Part shown: piece after piece, positions 1 to 12,505 of the stretch
Layout of the letters: every line of letters begins with the position of its first letter
Numbering within the stretch: the stretch's first letter is position 1
Assembly (NCBI GenBank): GCA_963210315.1
Contig: OY723307.1
Coordinates: 1,178,001-1,242,000 of the forward strand
DNA from: Rhynchopus euleeides
Taxonomy: Eukaryota; Euglenozoa; Diplonemea; Diplonemida; Diplonemidae
Reading direction: 5' to 3'
Length of the DNA: 64,000 nt
Position numbers and translations under genes: made by a program
The notes under the pieces: model-generated
The model's input: only the letters and a program-made list of their open reading frames with translations
What the model was told of the DNA's origin: nothing
Databases searched by the model: none

Positions 1-68
1 TTTTCAGAAAGTGCGTACGGCGTACGCGTACGCGTACCGTACGGCCGTACGCTGCCACCACTGCCCTA
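1..68 (+). mobile_element. Right end of a B-type inverted-repeat transposon, cut by the window edge
   Basis: The first 68 bases match the right terminus of the element at 59849-60302 without visible difference: an array of CGTACG/CGTACGCG palindromes followed by GCCACCACTGCCCTA and then a long G run. The same terminus, inverted, opens the element at 52026. The rest of the element lies outside the window. Confidence 0.8.
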
Positions 69-788
69 GGGGGGGGGGGGGGGGCTGGTGGTGGTGGCAG
101 TGGCGGTGGCGGTGGGGAAGGTGGAGGCACAACGCCACCCACAGGATGCCTGCCCAAACCCCCATCACCTCACCCACCTCGCTCCCCCCCCCCCCCCCCT
201 GTTGAATTTTGCACGCACGGACAATATATAGATGCATGAAAAGGGGCTTGGCAGGAGGGAGGGAGCGGGGGGTTCTGTGGAAGGGAGTACCTTTTACCCT
301 CTGCGTCAGAACTCTCTCTCGCCAATGCGATGGCCCTAGTGGTTCTTGAGGGGCAGAGATCGCACTGATCTTCTTTGCACCCGTTCTGCGGCATGGGCCA
401 AAAGGGCATCTCCCGGGGCACTTTCTTTTTTTTGGTGTTTTTTTTTGAGTTTTTCTTCTGCAGCAAAAAAATCACATGCGCTAACGCTATGTGCACACGA
501 GCGAGGCGGGTAAAAAAAAATTAGTCCCGTCGCTCCATGTGTGGCAGGTAAAATTTACGTACGGAGGAGGAGTCCGTGGGTTGTCGCGGCGCCTTCACAC
601 TCTGTGCCGAACTGTGGCAGTGTCGACACCCTATTGTATGAGGGCAGCCACCCCTTTCTTTGCACTTTGGGGAGCAAAAAAAAGGCCATCCCCTCCCTCC
701 TCAAAAGGAAACCGGGTCTACATTCCGCTTCCCCGATTCCGTCGCCCTCCTCCCCACCCCCCACACACCCACACGTGAAGCTTTTATC
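69..788. other. Intergenic, no gene recognised
   Basis: The stretch holds a G run directly after the transposon end, GGT/GGC-rich repeats and a C run near 186-199. Short open frames exist on both strands but they follow the low-complexity sequence and none resembles a protein family. Confidence 0.5.
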
Positions 789-1124
789 ATGCATCGCGCC
801 AGGAATCGATTCCCGGAAATTCCTGGTTTCAAATCTTGGCGCTGAAATTCCTGATTATTCCTGAAAAATCCCGGCAATTCCTGGTAATTTCTGGTCAGGA
901 ATCGGCGCCGATGCAGTGTCAACCGGGGACACTGACAGGTGCTTGACAAAAGGAGGACGAGTCGTGCAGGTGTGTCCTCCTTCAGACCTGCTTTGGGGTT
1001 GGTGGCCCACAGAACAAGCGGTATAACCTGTTGGGAAACTTACAGACACACAATTTCCTGATCAGGAATTACTATGAATCGTGACCAGGAATAATCAGGA
1101 ACAGGGACCCTGGCACGATCCATG
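789..1124. mobile_element. Small inverted-repeat element with subterminal ATTCCTG/CAGGAAT array
   Basis: The ends read CATGCATCGCGCCAGG on the left and, on the complement of the right end, CATGGATCGTGCCAGG. Between them the motif ATTCCTG and its complement recur on both flanks, and a central part without repeats lies between the arrays. No coding capacity is seen. No target duplication could be assigned. Confidence 0.5.
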
Positions 1125-2216
1125 TTTTTAGAAATCTGCTGCTGTCCAGCACACCGAACGCCACCCCGCTCTACACACCCTGCAGCCCCCACTGCCACAC
1201 GCATGCTAAGCTTTTTTCATCACAGCGCGTTGCACCTTGTTGTGGCCACAGGGTGTCGTATCAAGGAACATCCTTGGCGCGTGCGTATCAAGGTGCTGAT
1301 GTGCATGATTCACCCCTATTGTTGTTGAATTATTGGGTGTGGGCTTGCTGGACACCACCACCCCCCACCTCCCCACCCGGGGGTTTCTTTGTGTTTTGGG
1401 GGAAAGACACACAAGCCGTACATAACTGTTCCGTATCCCTGATGCTTTGTCATCCGTCATATTCACCGGGTGGGGGATGGGGTGTGGCAACCTGAGGTGG
1501 GCTCTCAATCTTTGGTGCAATTCGACCGATTCAATGACGTGCCTTCTGTGTAGCACTTCCGAGGCCCTACACGCTGATCATACCGGGATCACTGCGTCAG
1601 ATCGAGGCGTTGACTCCGGAAGAATTGTTCTCCGAGGATATCCTGGATTTCATGGGCAGGGTCTGCAAGATATTGCCACACCACCACCCCCACCCCTTGT
1701 CAACACACACGGATGGCTGCAGGTGCCAACGAGGAAGCCGAAGGCACTCGTGATCACTAGCGCATAAACTGCACCCACATACTACAACACACTTTGTTGG
1801 ATATAAAGGAAAGGAGGAGTCCCGTTCCCCGGGTAGGGGCCACTGCATCTGCCCTTCTCCCTCCATCACCAACACCACACAGAATATATCACCAGCACCT
1901 TCAAGGAACGTTCACACACTCACACACGCGCGCGCGAATCGTTGTGCAGCAGTGTAGACCGCACCGAGCGCACCTGACCTCGTTTGTGATCTCCAGTCGC
2001 CACACACCCACACACAATTCGCGACTGCTTGTTTCCGAATCTAACAAAACATAAAGAAATATGGGGGAGAGACGCCCATGTCCAGAGGGATGCATCAGTC
2101 AGAGCACTCCCACCCTCCCCACCACACAGCCACCATCCGGGCGATATAGTTCATTCGAACGACCACACCCACACACATTGGGCAGCAGGCCCACCTCAGC
2201 AGGACTGGCAGCACCG
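1125..2216. other. Intergenic, downstream of the PPR gene
   Basis: The sequence contains CA/CG dinucleotide runs near 1915-1940 and short C-rich tracts. No gene or RNA is recognisable. It probably includes the 3' untranslated region of the minus-strand PPR gene that ends at 2217. Confidence 0.4.
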
Positions 2217-4059
2217 CTACAGGTCTTCGATGTCGGCTTCTGGCGGGACCCATTCCCAGGCATCGGCGAGGCTGCGCGATCGGATATACGCGAGTGTGTG
2301 CAGCTCCCGGAAGCGTTGGGCGCGGGGTTTTTGGGGAGGGAGGCTGAGGCGGGAGTGGAAGGACACCTCGTCGAGCAGAGACTCGAACGAGGCGATGGCA
2401 CCCAGGCAGGCGTAGGTTTCGAGGAAGCACGGGCGCACGTCAGGCCAAGACGGGAGGCTGCTGTGCGACACATGCAGTCTGTCCATCAGGCTGCAGATAT
2501 CGTCGTGCCCTTCGGGCGTAACCACGCCATCCCGTGAGTAGTGCCGCAGGGCAGCCTCCACTAGCACAACAGCTTTGTCGAGCTTCCCGTCGACATCGGC
2601 TCGTCGTATGGCGTTGTCAGCCTCATCTCTGCTGCCGCAGACGCTGTGGAATTCTATGCATGCCGCCTCAAAGCGTATCGCGTCGTCATGCCCCGTGTGG
2701 CTTGCGGAGATCGCCCTGTCCATCGCCTCCTCGCCCCTCTCCCTTGCGCGGTGTGCGATGCAGACCTGCAGGAACACCTCGTAGTGTGCGAGGGTTGGCT
2801 CCACGCTGTGGTCGCCCATCTCCTCAAACACCTCGTCGACAAGGGAGAACGCCTCCCGCTCGCCGAGCGCGGAGTACGCCGTCAGCAGGCTCTGGTAGTA
2901 GTGTACGCTCTTGCGGAGCATGCGCCCAATAAGGGGCGTCTCGCGGAGGGTTGCTACAGCGTCGTCGAGCTGATCGAGGCTGTGGCTGCGGCTGATGGCC
3001 TTGAGGTAGAAGCCGACGGTTTTGTAGTCGAGGAGGCAGCCGGCGTCCTGCGCGCGCTTGAGGAACCCGTTCGCGCAATCCCACGACTTGGCCCCCTCAG
3101 GGAGGGATGCGTTCGCCTCGTCCGATACGGAGGTGCAGAGGTCGAGCAGCTCGTGCAGCACGTCCTTCACAGGGCAGCAGCCCTTCCGTTCCGTCAGGAC
3201 AAGGTTGAAGACTGTCTCTGCGCCCTGCGGGGGGTGTTGAGGGGCGTGGAGGGTTTTGGCAAAGGATCGGAGGTTTGATTTGCTTGCCCAAGGGGGGCCT
3301 TCGCTACCAGATGTGGCTGGGTGAGAAAAAAGATAAGGCTGTTGGTTGTGCGCCAAACCCGGGCAAAACAAAAGCAACTCCGCAGCCTGATGAGGAGGTT
3401 GAATTTGTTGCCCAAGCGCTGTCTGCTATCTTTTTGACACTGACAGGTCCCCTGTTGTGGTAAAAAAGTGAGCAACAGCCTGCCCCCCCTCACTGACTGA
3501 CGAGCTGTGACTGGTCGCGAGGGCCCCCCAAGAAATGGAACACTATCGACACATGTCACTGAACACGAGTTGTGGTGAAACGCACACACAAAACATAACA
3601 AAACCGCCGGGGGGTGTGGGATACGGTGCGATGTATATTTTTAAGCCATACCTCAAGGCTTCCGTGATGCTTTGCGAGCGCGATGTACTGCCCAACGAGC
3701 AGGGGCACCGCCTCATCACGGTTGCTCGGGAGAAGGTCGAAGAACATCTGCGTAATGGAGGGAAACGGGTCGGGATGCGGCGCCCACGCACAGTCGATGT
3801 CGAAGGCGTGACTCAGCAGTAGGGATGCACGGCACGCATCCCGCACGGTGCACTGCCGCTTCAGCAGGTCGCCATAGATCTCTGCTATGCTCGGCCGCCC
3901 AACGGCCTCCAAGAGATGGGTGGGCGACGAATCAGCACCGGACTTCTCAAGCTGCGTCTGATATGCCACCAGCGCTGCCTTATAGTCGTGCAGCCCCCGC
4001 CGGTGCGCTGCCCTGACCAGCCTCCCTCCCCACCCGAAGGCGGGCGCCACCCGGAGCAT
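2217..4059 (-). CDS. Pentatricopeptide-repeat (PPR) protein, probably mitochondrial, two exons
   Basis: Exons at 4059-3652 and 3224-2217 join in phase 0 across an intron with donor GTATGG and acceptor CCCGCAG, giving 471 residues. The first 25 residues (from MLRVAPAFGWGG) are rich in Arg and Ala and lack acids, as in a mitochondrial targeting peptide. From about residue 200 the chain shows 35-residue helical hairpins; the clearest unit, about 244-280, reads YYQSLLTAYSALGEREAF and ends in the typical VEPTLAHY. PPR proteins bind organellar RNA and act in processing, editing or translation; the target here is unknown. No C-terminal catalytic domain is visible. An in-frame ATG 51 bases upstream (4110) is a possible alternative start, but it adds only a Gly/Trp/Arg-rich stretch. 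The intron carries a mobile element (3292-3529). Confidence 0.8.
3292..3529. mobile_element. Diverged 109-bp-MITE relative carrying a dispersed repeat, inside the PPR intron
   Basis: The ends are GGGGGGCCTTCGCTACC and GGTCGCGAGGGCCCCCC, degenerate versions of the 109-bp MITE termini at 10356, 12397 and 58229. The interior (about 3328-3460) is a dispersed repeat that recurs at 8233-8361. The element is about 238 bp and sits wholly between the splice sites, so it need not affect the product. Confidence 0.6.
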
Positions 4060-6771
4060 CGCCCAGAGCCACCCCCACCCCCCACCCCTGCCTCGAGCCC
4101 TCCACCACACCCACCGCCCTCCCCTGCCCGGAAGGGCACCCCTGTGGTGGTGTGGTGTGGTGTGTGTGCAGGGTGGGGTTTACGGCGCTGGTGGGTGGTG
4201 GGGTGTGATGCGGCGAGAGGTCAGCTCTGGGGGAGAAGGGGGGGGTGGGGTGGGATAGGGTGGTGGGGGAGGAGGAGAAGGGTCGATTCAATCCAGCAAC
4301 CATGTGTGTGTGACCCGCTCTCGTATTTTTTGCCGCTTGTTTTGTCGTCGAGACATGCGTGGGGGCCATGTGGTTTTTCTTTTGAACGATTTGAACGATT
4401 TGGACACTTGTCTTCTTTGCGGGGGTTAAAGCCGCCTGACGCCTGCACGTGGCGCCCCTGCTAATCCCCTCGCATTGCACTGCGCGGGGGGTGAACAGAG
4501 TCAGCGGTGGGGTGGTTACCTCGGTGCTGAAATGCCTTGTGCATGGAGCCGGAATAGCCGGGGTGGTGACCTGGTCTATGAAGGGGGAACCCTGAGCCCA
4601 AAGAACCGAGATCCCAAGACCTCCAATGGGGGCCGGGCGCCCCTCGTCCTGTGTCCTCCACGGCGACCCCCTGCGCGGGCTTCCGGGCCGGAGTAGCCCG
4701 CCTCCCTTCTGTCATAGACGGAGGTCAGACCACCGCAGTTGCGTCTCTGTTTCACACAGTGTAACGTACAGGTGGGAGTGGCCCTAGTACGTTCGGGACG
4801 CGTATAGGACTCGCACTACGTGGGGGGACGGGATGAAAGTCCGAAAAGGTTGGAAAAACGTAGGAGTGCATTACACACAATGTCTTCCCATGGGTAAAGA
4901 CTAGCTAGTTACCCTCACTCCGCGTGGGATCCGGAAACCCTTCTTGAGCCACCGGGTCCCCTCACACTTTAGGGGGTGGCGCCCCAGGTTGCTAACCAGC
5001 GGCAGGTTTTTGCAGAGACCTAAGGGTGTCTCTTTTCCTCACCGCAGACAACCGTGTGTGGGAATCGTGTGTAGCCACTGTTTGGGTTCAGTGTCTGGGC
5101 ATGCGTGGCGCTGAGCCCACTGGTCGTCACCTTTGCCGCTCGCCACGTAAAGTTGAATAAGGACACTTGTCTTCTTTGCAGCAACGTCAACTGCGCAGAT
5201 CCTGAACGGACCCCACCTCACCGAATTTCGTTCGCTTGAAAGCAAAAACATGCAGACACACCGGGCTTGATAGGTGCCTGTGCCGCATGTGCATCTCCCA
5301 CTCGATGAAAGAGGCCCACACCCAGGCCCTCCCCGCTTGAACGGGGGAAATTTTTCAGGAACGAGAAAAGTGGGTTTGAACGATTTGAACATTTTTTTGA
5401 GCCGTGCGTCTTGCAGCCCCCGATGAGAGAGGCTGCTGTCCCAGGTCTTTCTGGACGCACTGCAGCAGTTTCTGTTGAGGATCGACAACCATCATACTAT
5501 ACCGGCACACGTGACGACTAGAGTAGTGGCATGCACAATGTAAAGGCGTGTTTAAGTGTTATATATTTTGAACGAGTTGAATGATATTTTGGCCGTGCTA
5601 CAGCAATAGCCCCTGCGAGAGAGGCCGCTGCTTCGCGTTCTTCTGGCTGCATCGACATATTTTTTGTCTTATTTTTCCAATACCTTACCGTGTTGGTGCG
5701 TCGGAGTATATCAAATATTGTGCCGGCAACAGTTATGTGGTAATCACAAGGCGGTTGCGGAAGGCTGCCAGATCTAAAAGGGTTGCAGCGGGGGAGGAGG
5801 AGGAGGGGAGGTGAGGAGGACGATTTGTTCGCCTGCACTGCACACACCATGTGTGAAGGGTGACCAGAAGGTTTTGCACAAACAAAAAAAAACAGAAAAC
5901 ACACCGCCGCCACCACCTCTCCACCCTCCACTCGCAGCAACCTCTTATTTGCCCCCTTCTTCCATCTTGTGGCCCCAAGCCAGGTGATCGCAAATGAAGG
6001 AAGCCACCTGTGCCCCCTGCCGGATCGTGCAATGGCAGCAAAACGTCACAACAAACCAACCACTTGTGAAAATTGCTTTGTTGGGAACGCAGACCACCCC
6101 CGCTCCGTGCGTACACCACTCCCCCAGGTCTCGGTGGAGTGGGGTGAAGTCGGGGACTGCAAGATACAGCAAAATAGGGTACAGAAAGGTTCCTCAGGTA
6201 TCCACACCGAACAATCAAGAAAAAAACCGAATCATATCGAAGGGAGGGGGGGTAATATGCAGAAGAACAGCAAGGTGCACAACCAAACCTTTCCTTTTCG
6301 CTCGAAGGGCTACCACGGGGAGGTTGAACCGGTGGCGGCCAACAAGAAAAAATGTCGGGCAAACAGGCAGCCGAAGCCTTATGTCTGCCCGCCATGATTT
6401 TTTTATGTTGATTTGCTGAAACACAGACAGAACAATACAAGCTTGCCTTGACACTGTCCGAAAGGCAGCAAAAAAAAGGGGGGCTTCGCAGCCCCGCCCA
6501 CTCTGTCGCATCTACAGCATCTGCACATATTCACACCAACTCGCTTTTCGCTTTGCAGTGTACAACGCAATGGAGTAGTACCTTACGCGTTGGTGCGATC
6601 TCCACTGTGCCACCCACAGACGGGGGATATCTCATCCCGCCCTGCCATGTGCATGCAGGGTCGGTGATGGTGCGCGTTTTTTTGAACCAGAGAAATAAAA
6701 AAACACAGGAACAGAAAAACCAGACAGAAATAAAAAAGAGAGAATCAAAAAAAAAACAAAGGAATCAAGAT
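4060..6771. other. Intergenic with structured and repeated DNA, no host gene
   Basis: About 4460-5040 is unlike its surroundings: not low-complexity, without a convincing frame, and able to form hairpins such as GCGGGCT paired with AGCCCGC near 4673-4700. It also contains GATGAAAGTCCG near 4832. Around 4375, 5373 and 5565 lies a dispersed repeat (TTTGAACGATTTG, then GCCGTGC and a GAGAGAGGC-type block). About 5990-6110 is a second low-copy repeat related to 23990-24120. No RNA family could be named. Confidence 0.4.
5373..5655 (+). repeat. Two copies of a dispersed TTTGAACGATTTG / GCCGTGC repeat
   Basis: Copies at about 5373-5475 and 5565-5655 share the order TTTGAACGA-type start, GCCGTGC, then GAGAGAGGC(C/T)GCTG and TTCTGG. 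Related, more degenerate copies lie near 4380, 10270, 13730 and 43575. The copies have no clear terminal inverted repeat. They may be a short interspersed element. Confidence 0.45.
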
Positions 6772-7562
6772 CAGGGTAAAAGATAGGGTTCCGGGCTGCG
6801 CGCCGAAAACCGGGGGTAATCGGGGGTAAAATTTCAGCCATTTCTCCAACTGGAAGGGCTTTCCCTTCCCACAACACACCACCCCACGCCACTCAACTGG
6901 GATGGGCAGGGTGGCTCCTCTGCGGGGGCCGCTGCCAGGTCCGAGAGGAGCGCGCTCCTTCTTGGCGCCAACGCGAAGGAGCCACTCGATGAGAAAGGCG
7001 TTCGGGAGAGCGCGGTGGTGTTGAAAGCACCGCAGGTTGCCCTTGCAGACTTGGTTCTGGACAGGCACAGGCCACATGGGGGGTCTGGGGGGCGGAGCCC
7101 CCCAGCCGCCGGAGGCCACGGTAGTGAGCATCTGTTCCTTGTAACCGTACAATTCTGTGAGCTGCCTGCATCCTCCCGGGGTGGTCTGTATTCCATCCCC
7201 AATTGACCCCAAAGGGTGTTGGATATAAGACAGGCAGACGGCACAGGGGGGTCTGGGGGGCGGAGCCCCCCAGCCGCCGGAGGCCACGGTAGCGAACAGC
7301 TGATTCTGCTCCATAGTCGCACGCCGCATGTAGTCAACGTGCACCCGTTGTGCTCAACAGGTTCATCGGGCTAACCCTGGGGCAGGGCACTGTGCTCTTG
7401 GCCCCGGCCTCCTCTGGCCAAAAAGTACCCTGGAATAGTACCCGGACAGAATCTCAGAAAAATCCCGGTGGAAAAAAAAAAAGAGGCACCCCCGGTTTTT
7501 CGGGGCAAAATCTCAAAAACCGGGGCTAAGCCCCGTTTTTCATAACAGTATCTTAAACACTG
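6772..7562 (-). mobile_element. Non-autonomous hAT-type element, copy 1, with 8-bp target duplication
   Basis: The 791-bp element has hAT-like termini CAGGGTAAAAGAT and, on the complement of the other end, CAGTGTTTAAGAT. It is flanked by a perfect 8-bp direct repeat ATCAAGAT (6764-6771 and 7563-7570), the duplication length of the hAT superfamily. A near-identical copy of the same length lies inverted at 31450-32240. The interior holds two hairpins built on GGGGGGCTCCGCCCCCC about 165 bp apart. The open frames across it follow these repeats and do not encode a transposase. Confidence 0.9.
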
Positions 7563-8232
7563 ATCAAGATAACCTTGAGAAACACCCTTGGAGGGGTGGG
7601 GCGCAACACCCACCCCACCCACCCCTGGTGGGGGGTTCTGGATTGCACACGCCGCTATCAAGAAAACTCGGGAGGGGAGGGGGAAGGGATCCCCTTCGGC
7701 TCCCTATCTCACCACCCCTCCCTCAACCCGCTGTATGCCGTTGCCATGAGGGTATGAGGGTGCTAAAGGTTTGCACAAACAACAGCTGCAGGACTACGCA
7801 TGCATCGGATTGCACCGGGTGCCGCTGTTGAGAGTGGAGGGAATGGGGCAATTCTCCCAGCACCCTCCTGCAATGTCTGCCCTATATTTAGCCACTGCAG
7901 CGGAGATTTGCTGCACAAGGTAGAGTTTGGCGAGGGGGTGGGGGGGGGTGATTGGGAGGGGGCGAAGTCTCAAACTGATTGGCACCGTTGTCGCCGGGAT
8001 GGTGTGCAGGGGGGTCAGCGCCTACACACAGACACGCCTTGCCAGAATGCCAATTGTACAACTGAGACTTGACACACCCTCTCCCACCACTAATTGTCTC
8101 ACACGAGTGCGATCAACGAAAACCATTTTCTCGTTTTGTATTTCTCCACGAATCCTAACGATCCTGCACGACCCCCCTGCTGTATTTTCTGCTGTTGAAG
8201 AAAAGGTACAGTACACCAGCCAACCTCGCGCA

Positions 8233-8361
8233 AAAAGATAAGGCTGTTGTTTGTGCGCCAAATCCGGGCAAAACAAAAGCAACTCCGCAGCCCGAAGAAG
8301 AGGTTGAAGTTGTTGCCCAAGCGCTGCCTATCTTTTTGACACTGACAGGTCCCCTGTTGCA
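8233..8361 (+). repeat. Dispersed repeat F, copy 2
   Basis: About 129 bp from AAGATAAGGCTGTTGTTTG to GACAGGTCCCCTGTTGC. It matches the interior of the element in the PPR intron (3328-3460) closely; fragments recur near 22910, 32265, 42350 and 50800. No terminal inverted repeat is visible in this copy. Confidence 0.65.
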
Positions 8362-8876
8362 GTTTAAAAAAACCCACCGCACGCGCAGACGTCTCCTCTC
8401 CCCCCACCGCCGCACCACACCACTCGTTTATAGTTCCCTGTGGCACCCACCCACTGGACCCAACCCTCTGACATCACACCGCCGGACACCCTGGTGCCGA
8501 CACCGCTCGCTGTGAGGACTGACCAAAAACACACACCCACCCATGCAACCCCTAGTTGACACTATTTCGAACGAGGGGCGCGGGAACCAGCAGAGTTGTA
8601 CCGTCAGCACCCCTTCTCCCGCGGGTTGGAGGCTCCACACAAGGGGGGGGTGGGTTGAGGAGCCTCGGAAAGGTGTGAGGGAGCGGTGATGCAGAGCAAG
8701 GGCTGCTCAATCTGGATTCCCAACACAATGGGGGGGGGGAGGCAGGGAACGGAGGGGGGGGGGCGGGGGTGGAATGTAATATCACACAAGGCAAGGCACC
8801 AATCAAAGGCAGGGCGGGGAGGGTGAGAGAGGCGAGGATCGAAAGATCCAGCAAAAAAAAGTGAGGGGTACGAAAT

Positions 8877-9090
8877 TGTAACCCTTTTCGCTTTTGCGGT
8901 TGAAAAACGCCCTGTCCAGCAACTGTGAAATAACACAGCTCCGAACTCCTTTGGTTGAGGGCACACTTTATGCCTGAAGGCTGTGCTGGGGCCCTGTGGC
9001 ATGAAGGTGCTAATCCTAAATCTTCAAGTCATACGCTATTCCTTCGTTACTTCGCGACTTCGATGCACTCTGTCGCTCGTGACGAGTAAA
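8877..9090 (+). repeat. Dispersed repeat G, copy 1
   Basis: The unit contains the ordered blocks CCTGTCCAGCAACT, GGCATGAAGGTGCTAATCC and TTCGTTACTTCGCGACTTC. Similar units lie at about 23378-23757 and 24166-24380, all in the same orientation. The string GGTGCTAATCC differs at two positions from the tRNA B-box consensus GGTTCGAATCC, so a tRNA-derived SINE is conceivable, but no A box was found. Confidence 0.55.
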
Positions 9091-10355
9091 AAAAAAAGGA
9101 GGGCGTTTGCCTGAAAAGCAACGCCCCAACACAAAACATCTTGGGAAGGTTATTGAGGGGGGCCACAAACTGACTGCTTGAACTACTCTTGCTGCTTTTT
9201 GTTGATTTCTTACCTACGCCCCGCCGTGGTCGGACCCACTGAAGGCTTTGCATTTTGTGGTTTTGACATGGATATGCACCAAACCGATGCACCACACAAC
9301 CACGACAAACCCTTGTGCGTCTTGGTTTGTTTTGATTTTGATTTCTTCTTGATTTCGGGGTGTTTTTTCTTCTTTTTTTCGTTACCTGATGGCGGCTCAC
9401 AGCAACAGTGGCAAATTCCTCGCCCCTCCTCCTTCCCCTTCTGAGGTGCATGTTTCCACCCTGACGAGCCCCCTTGTTGGAAGACAATATTTTGACTCGT
9501 CTTTTTGGAGGCCACTGCATATCGCTGATTTGCCGGTATATTCTTTCGTTATCTCGACTACCAGACCAGAACTCTTGTTGATTTTGCCGGAGGGAGCCCC
9601 CTCGAGGGCACGTGGCAGGCCACCGGAGAGGTAACCTGCCGTCGGGGCTATACAGCCTTCCAGCGAGCACCTGCCGCCAATGTGGAGCCCGAGACTTGGT
9701 GCCGACTTTTTCCACTCCCCGAAGATTTGCACGTATAACCGACGGTTGAGTTGAGTTGTCGCTTTCGACGAGCACCACCAGTGTGCTGTCGAGACAAGGT
9801 GGGGGGTGGGGGGGAACGAGGGTGTGTGCGTCGGGTGTTGTTTTTCAGCAAAAAACAGATTGTTGAAAAGTTTTGCTGTCAGCTCCCTCCCCTCACCGGG
9901 GGGTGACACCCGAAGGATGATTTTGGTTCATGTGAAGGGCGCCTCAACTTTCCAAGGGGAGGTGTCAGCTGCGGATGGGTTCGGAGGAAAACGAATCTGC
10001 GATCTGCATGCAGCGTGTCCCACCCAGTGGCAGTGCACAGGTGTGGATTGTTATTCCCGGAATGGGCGGAAGGAAACCACAGCGGTGCCGCTGCCGCAGT
10101 CGGGGGCACGCCACACCCCGGCTGAAACCCACCGCAATCTGAGGGGGTAATGAGAGACGACCAACCAAAATCACGCTGCCAGCACACGAGATTATTTTTG
10201 ATTTATTTGGCATCAACAGACATTGCCCTGCGAGACAACCAGGCAGCAGAAACGTGACAAAAACACTCTTGATTTGAACGATTTATCTCTGCCGTGCCTC
10301 CAGCCCCCGGTGGGAGGCGGGTGAGGATGCGCCGCTGCTGTAATGGGTCCTCATA

Positions 10356-10464
10356 GGGGGCCCTCGCTACCAAGTGTGACTGAGTGAGAAAAAGTGAGAA
10401 GTCAGCCATGTTTGGCTGACAACTGACGACTCGTGACTCACAGTGACTCGTAGCGAGGGCCCCC
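10356..10464 (-). mobile_element. 109-bp palindromic MITE, copy 1
   Basis: The termini are GGGGGCCCTCGCTAC and its complement, and the copy is flanked by a 3-bp direct repeat ATA. It is exactly 109 bp, as are the copies at 12397 and 58229, and is inverted relative to them. Internal blocks also pair (GTCAGCCA with TGGCTGAC), so the unit can fold into a long hairpin. Confidence 0.85.
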
Positions 10465-12396
10465 ATACTTTGCCTTTCCAAAACAGATTTGACACATAAT
10501 CTCCTCCCCCTGTTTTTTTTGATTTCTTCCTTTCTTCTTCTTCCATTTCTTTCGTGAATTTTCCCTTCTCAAAATCTATATCCTTCCTGACGACAAATCC
10601 GGCACTGGGACGGGGATGGGGCGGAGCGGGGAGAGAGGTAAAACTAGCGCAGCAGTAGATGCAACCCAAACCTCGGACACCCAAGACCAAACAGAACCAA
10701 TCACATTGGGGCTGTGAGGGGGTTGTAGGAAGGATGGTGGATGTCTTGCAAGCAGGGGCACGAAGGCGCTGTTGGATCCACAATATGCGGAACCCGGTAA
10801 AGGGCGGGGTTGTGGCAGGGGGGACTTGTGGGGTATGGGATGTAGGTGCTACGTACGACTGCACGGGGATGAGGGACGGGTAAATCCTGAAAACTCCCGG
10901 TTTAGCGAACGATTTTGCTAGGCAGCAGGGGGGGAGTGGGGTGCATGGGGACGCACTTTTCTGACCCAGTTTTCCTCTCGCCGATGCTCCAAACGGAAAA
11001 GAGGGAAAGCAAAGGAGAGGCAAAGAAACCCTCCCCAACACCCTCCCCCCCATCACACCCGCACGATGGCCTCCGCACGACAATAGATCGCCACAAGGGT
11101 TGCCTTCGCAGAATGACAGGTTCGCCATGTCTCCGTCACCAAACCTGTGGCAGTCATTAGTTTTTTTTTTTGGCAAAACCGAAAATTGTGGTGAACAATG
11201 GTGCCCCAACTTGCACAGCTTGTGCGCATGCGAATATAGGGAGTTGTTTGGGTGCACCAAATGTGATTCACCTTTTATTTTCACGTTTCCTGCGCTTGAG
11301 AGCAGAAGGACCATCTCCACTATACATCCAAACATGGCATGTGGCATGTACCCTCGCAGATATATACCATACAATCATGCCATGAATCCGGGAGGAAACT
11401 GTAAAGAAAAAGGGCCGCTCCACACACACACACCCTTCCGAGCCTGTCGACACGCATCTCCACTCGGTCTCTTTGTTGTTATGTTGTTGCTGAGGGGAAG
11501 GGGGGAAGGGGGGAGAAACAGACAATTTGGATACCACTCACGCATCGAGTAGAAGACTCGCCGTATGGCACACATATACCCGCGGCACTGCCCTGTCGGA
11601 ATCGTGGGCGGGCGAGGTGGGTGGGGAGCCAGGCATGCGGAAGGAAATGCCGATCCCCAGAGCTGGAGGTTAGGGTCGAGTTGGACAAGCGGATGTGCCG
11701 AACACCACCCTGCAGGGCGCAGTGGGTGGGATCCCGCAGGCAGGCGAGCCTCGGCTCTCGGCGTGAAATGGTTTGGGAGTTTGTTGAAAAAAAAAGGGGG
11801 GGCGGAAAGCAAATCTTGTGGGCGTGCACACAAAGCAGGGATGGCGATATCCAAAAGATAGCGGCAACGGCTGCCCTGTTGTCTGCCACAGTGATGGAAG
11901 AGAGCACCCCTGCAGAGAAAAAAAACAACAGTGAATCACCCAGGGGTGGGTTGCTGGCTATTCTATAATGGCCATAAACAAGTGTTGTTCGGAAGGAAAT
12001 ACATCATTTGTTTACTTACCCTCCCCACATGGCCGATCAGAGGCACGCACCCTGTGTGTCTACGGCACACACCCGGAAACCGGCAGCTAGGGGTGCGTGT
12101 GTCTTATTGACGGATGGGGGGAGGTGGGGCAAACAACCTTACGTGAACACAACCGCCGTGGCTTCGGTGTTTCTCGGCGACCTGCGCTTCGAAGATACCC
12201 TCTTCTTGCCCTGCCCCGATGTGCAGAGGGCAGCCAAGCCAAACGGGGCTCCTCCACCCCCGCCCTTTGCTTTCATCGCCCTTCTGCTTCCCCTTCCTCC
12301 GCCCCCTTCCAACTCCTGGTGTTGGGATCCCCCCCGACACAACAAACGATCAAGGCTGAAATGCCCCAAGAAATGGCCAGCCTTTTTCAGTTTCTT
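10465..12396. other. Intergenic between two MITEs, no supported gene
   Basis: A 335-codon minus-strand open frame ends inside the MITE and lacks the strong GC bias at third positions seen in the real genes here. I found no homology or splice-supported exon in this stretch. Confidence 0.35.
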
Positions 12397-12505
12397 GGGG
12401 GCCCTCGCTACGAGTCACTGTGAGTCACGAGTCGTCAGTTGTCAGCCAAACATGGCTGACTTCTCACTTTTTCTCACTCAGTCACACTTGGTAGCGAGGG
12501 CCCCC
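12397..12505 (+). mobile_element. 109-bp palindromic MITE, copy 2
   Basis: Same termini and length as the copy at 58229 and in the same orientation, with only a few differences. It is flanked by the 3-bp direct repeat CTT (12394-12396 and 12506-12508). Confidence 0.85.

Larger units (their letters stand above)
7571..10355. other. Intergenic, repeats only
   Basis: No host gene is recognised. The stretch contains a dispersed repeat at 8233-8361, a second one at 8877-9090, and G runs near 7940 and 8730-8765. A long minus-strand open frame around 9047-9778 has no family resemblance and overlaps the repeat. Confidence 0.4.

Noticed and set aside
10367-11374. 335-codon minus-strand open frame
   Set aside because: Its last codons lie in the 109-bp MITE, third codon positions are not GC-biased as in the real genes, and no domain is visible.
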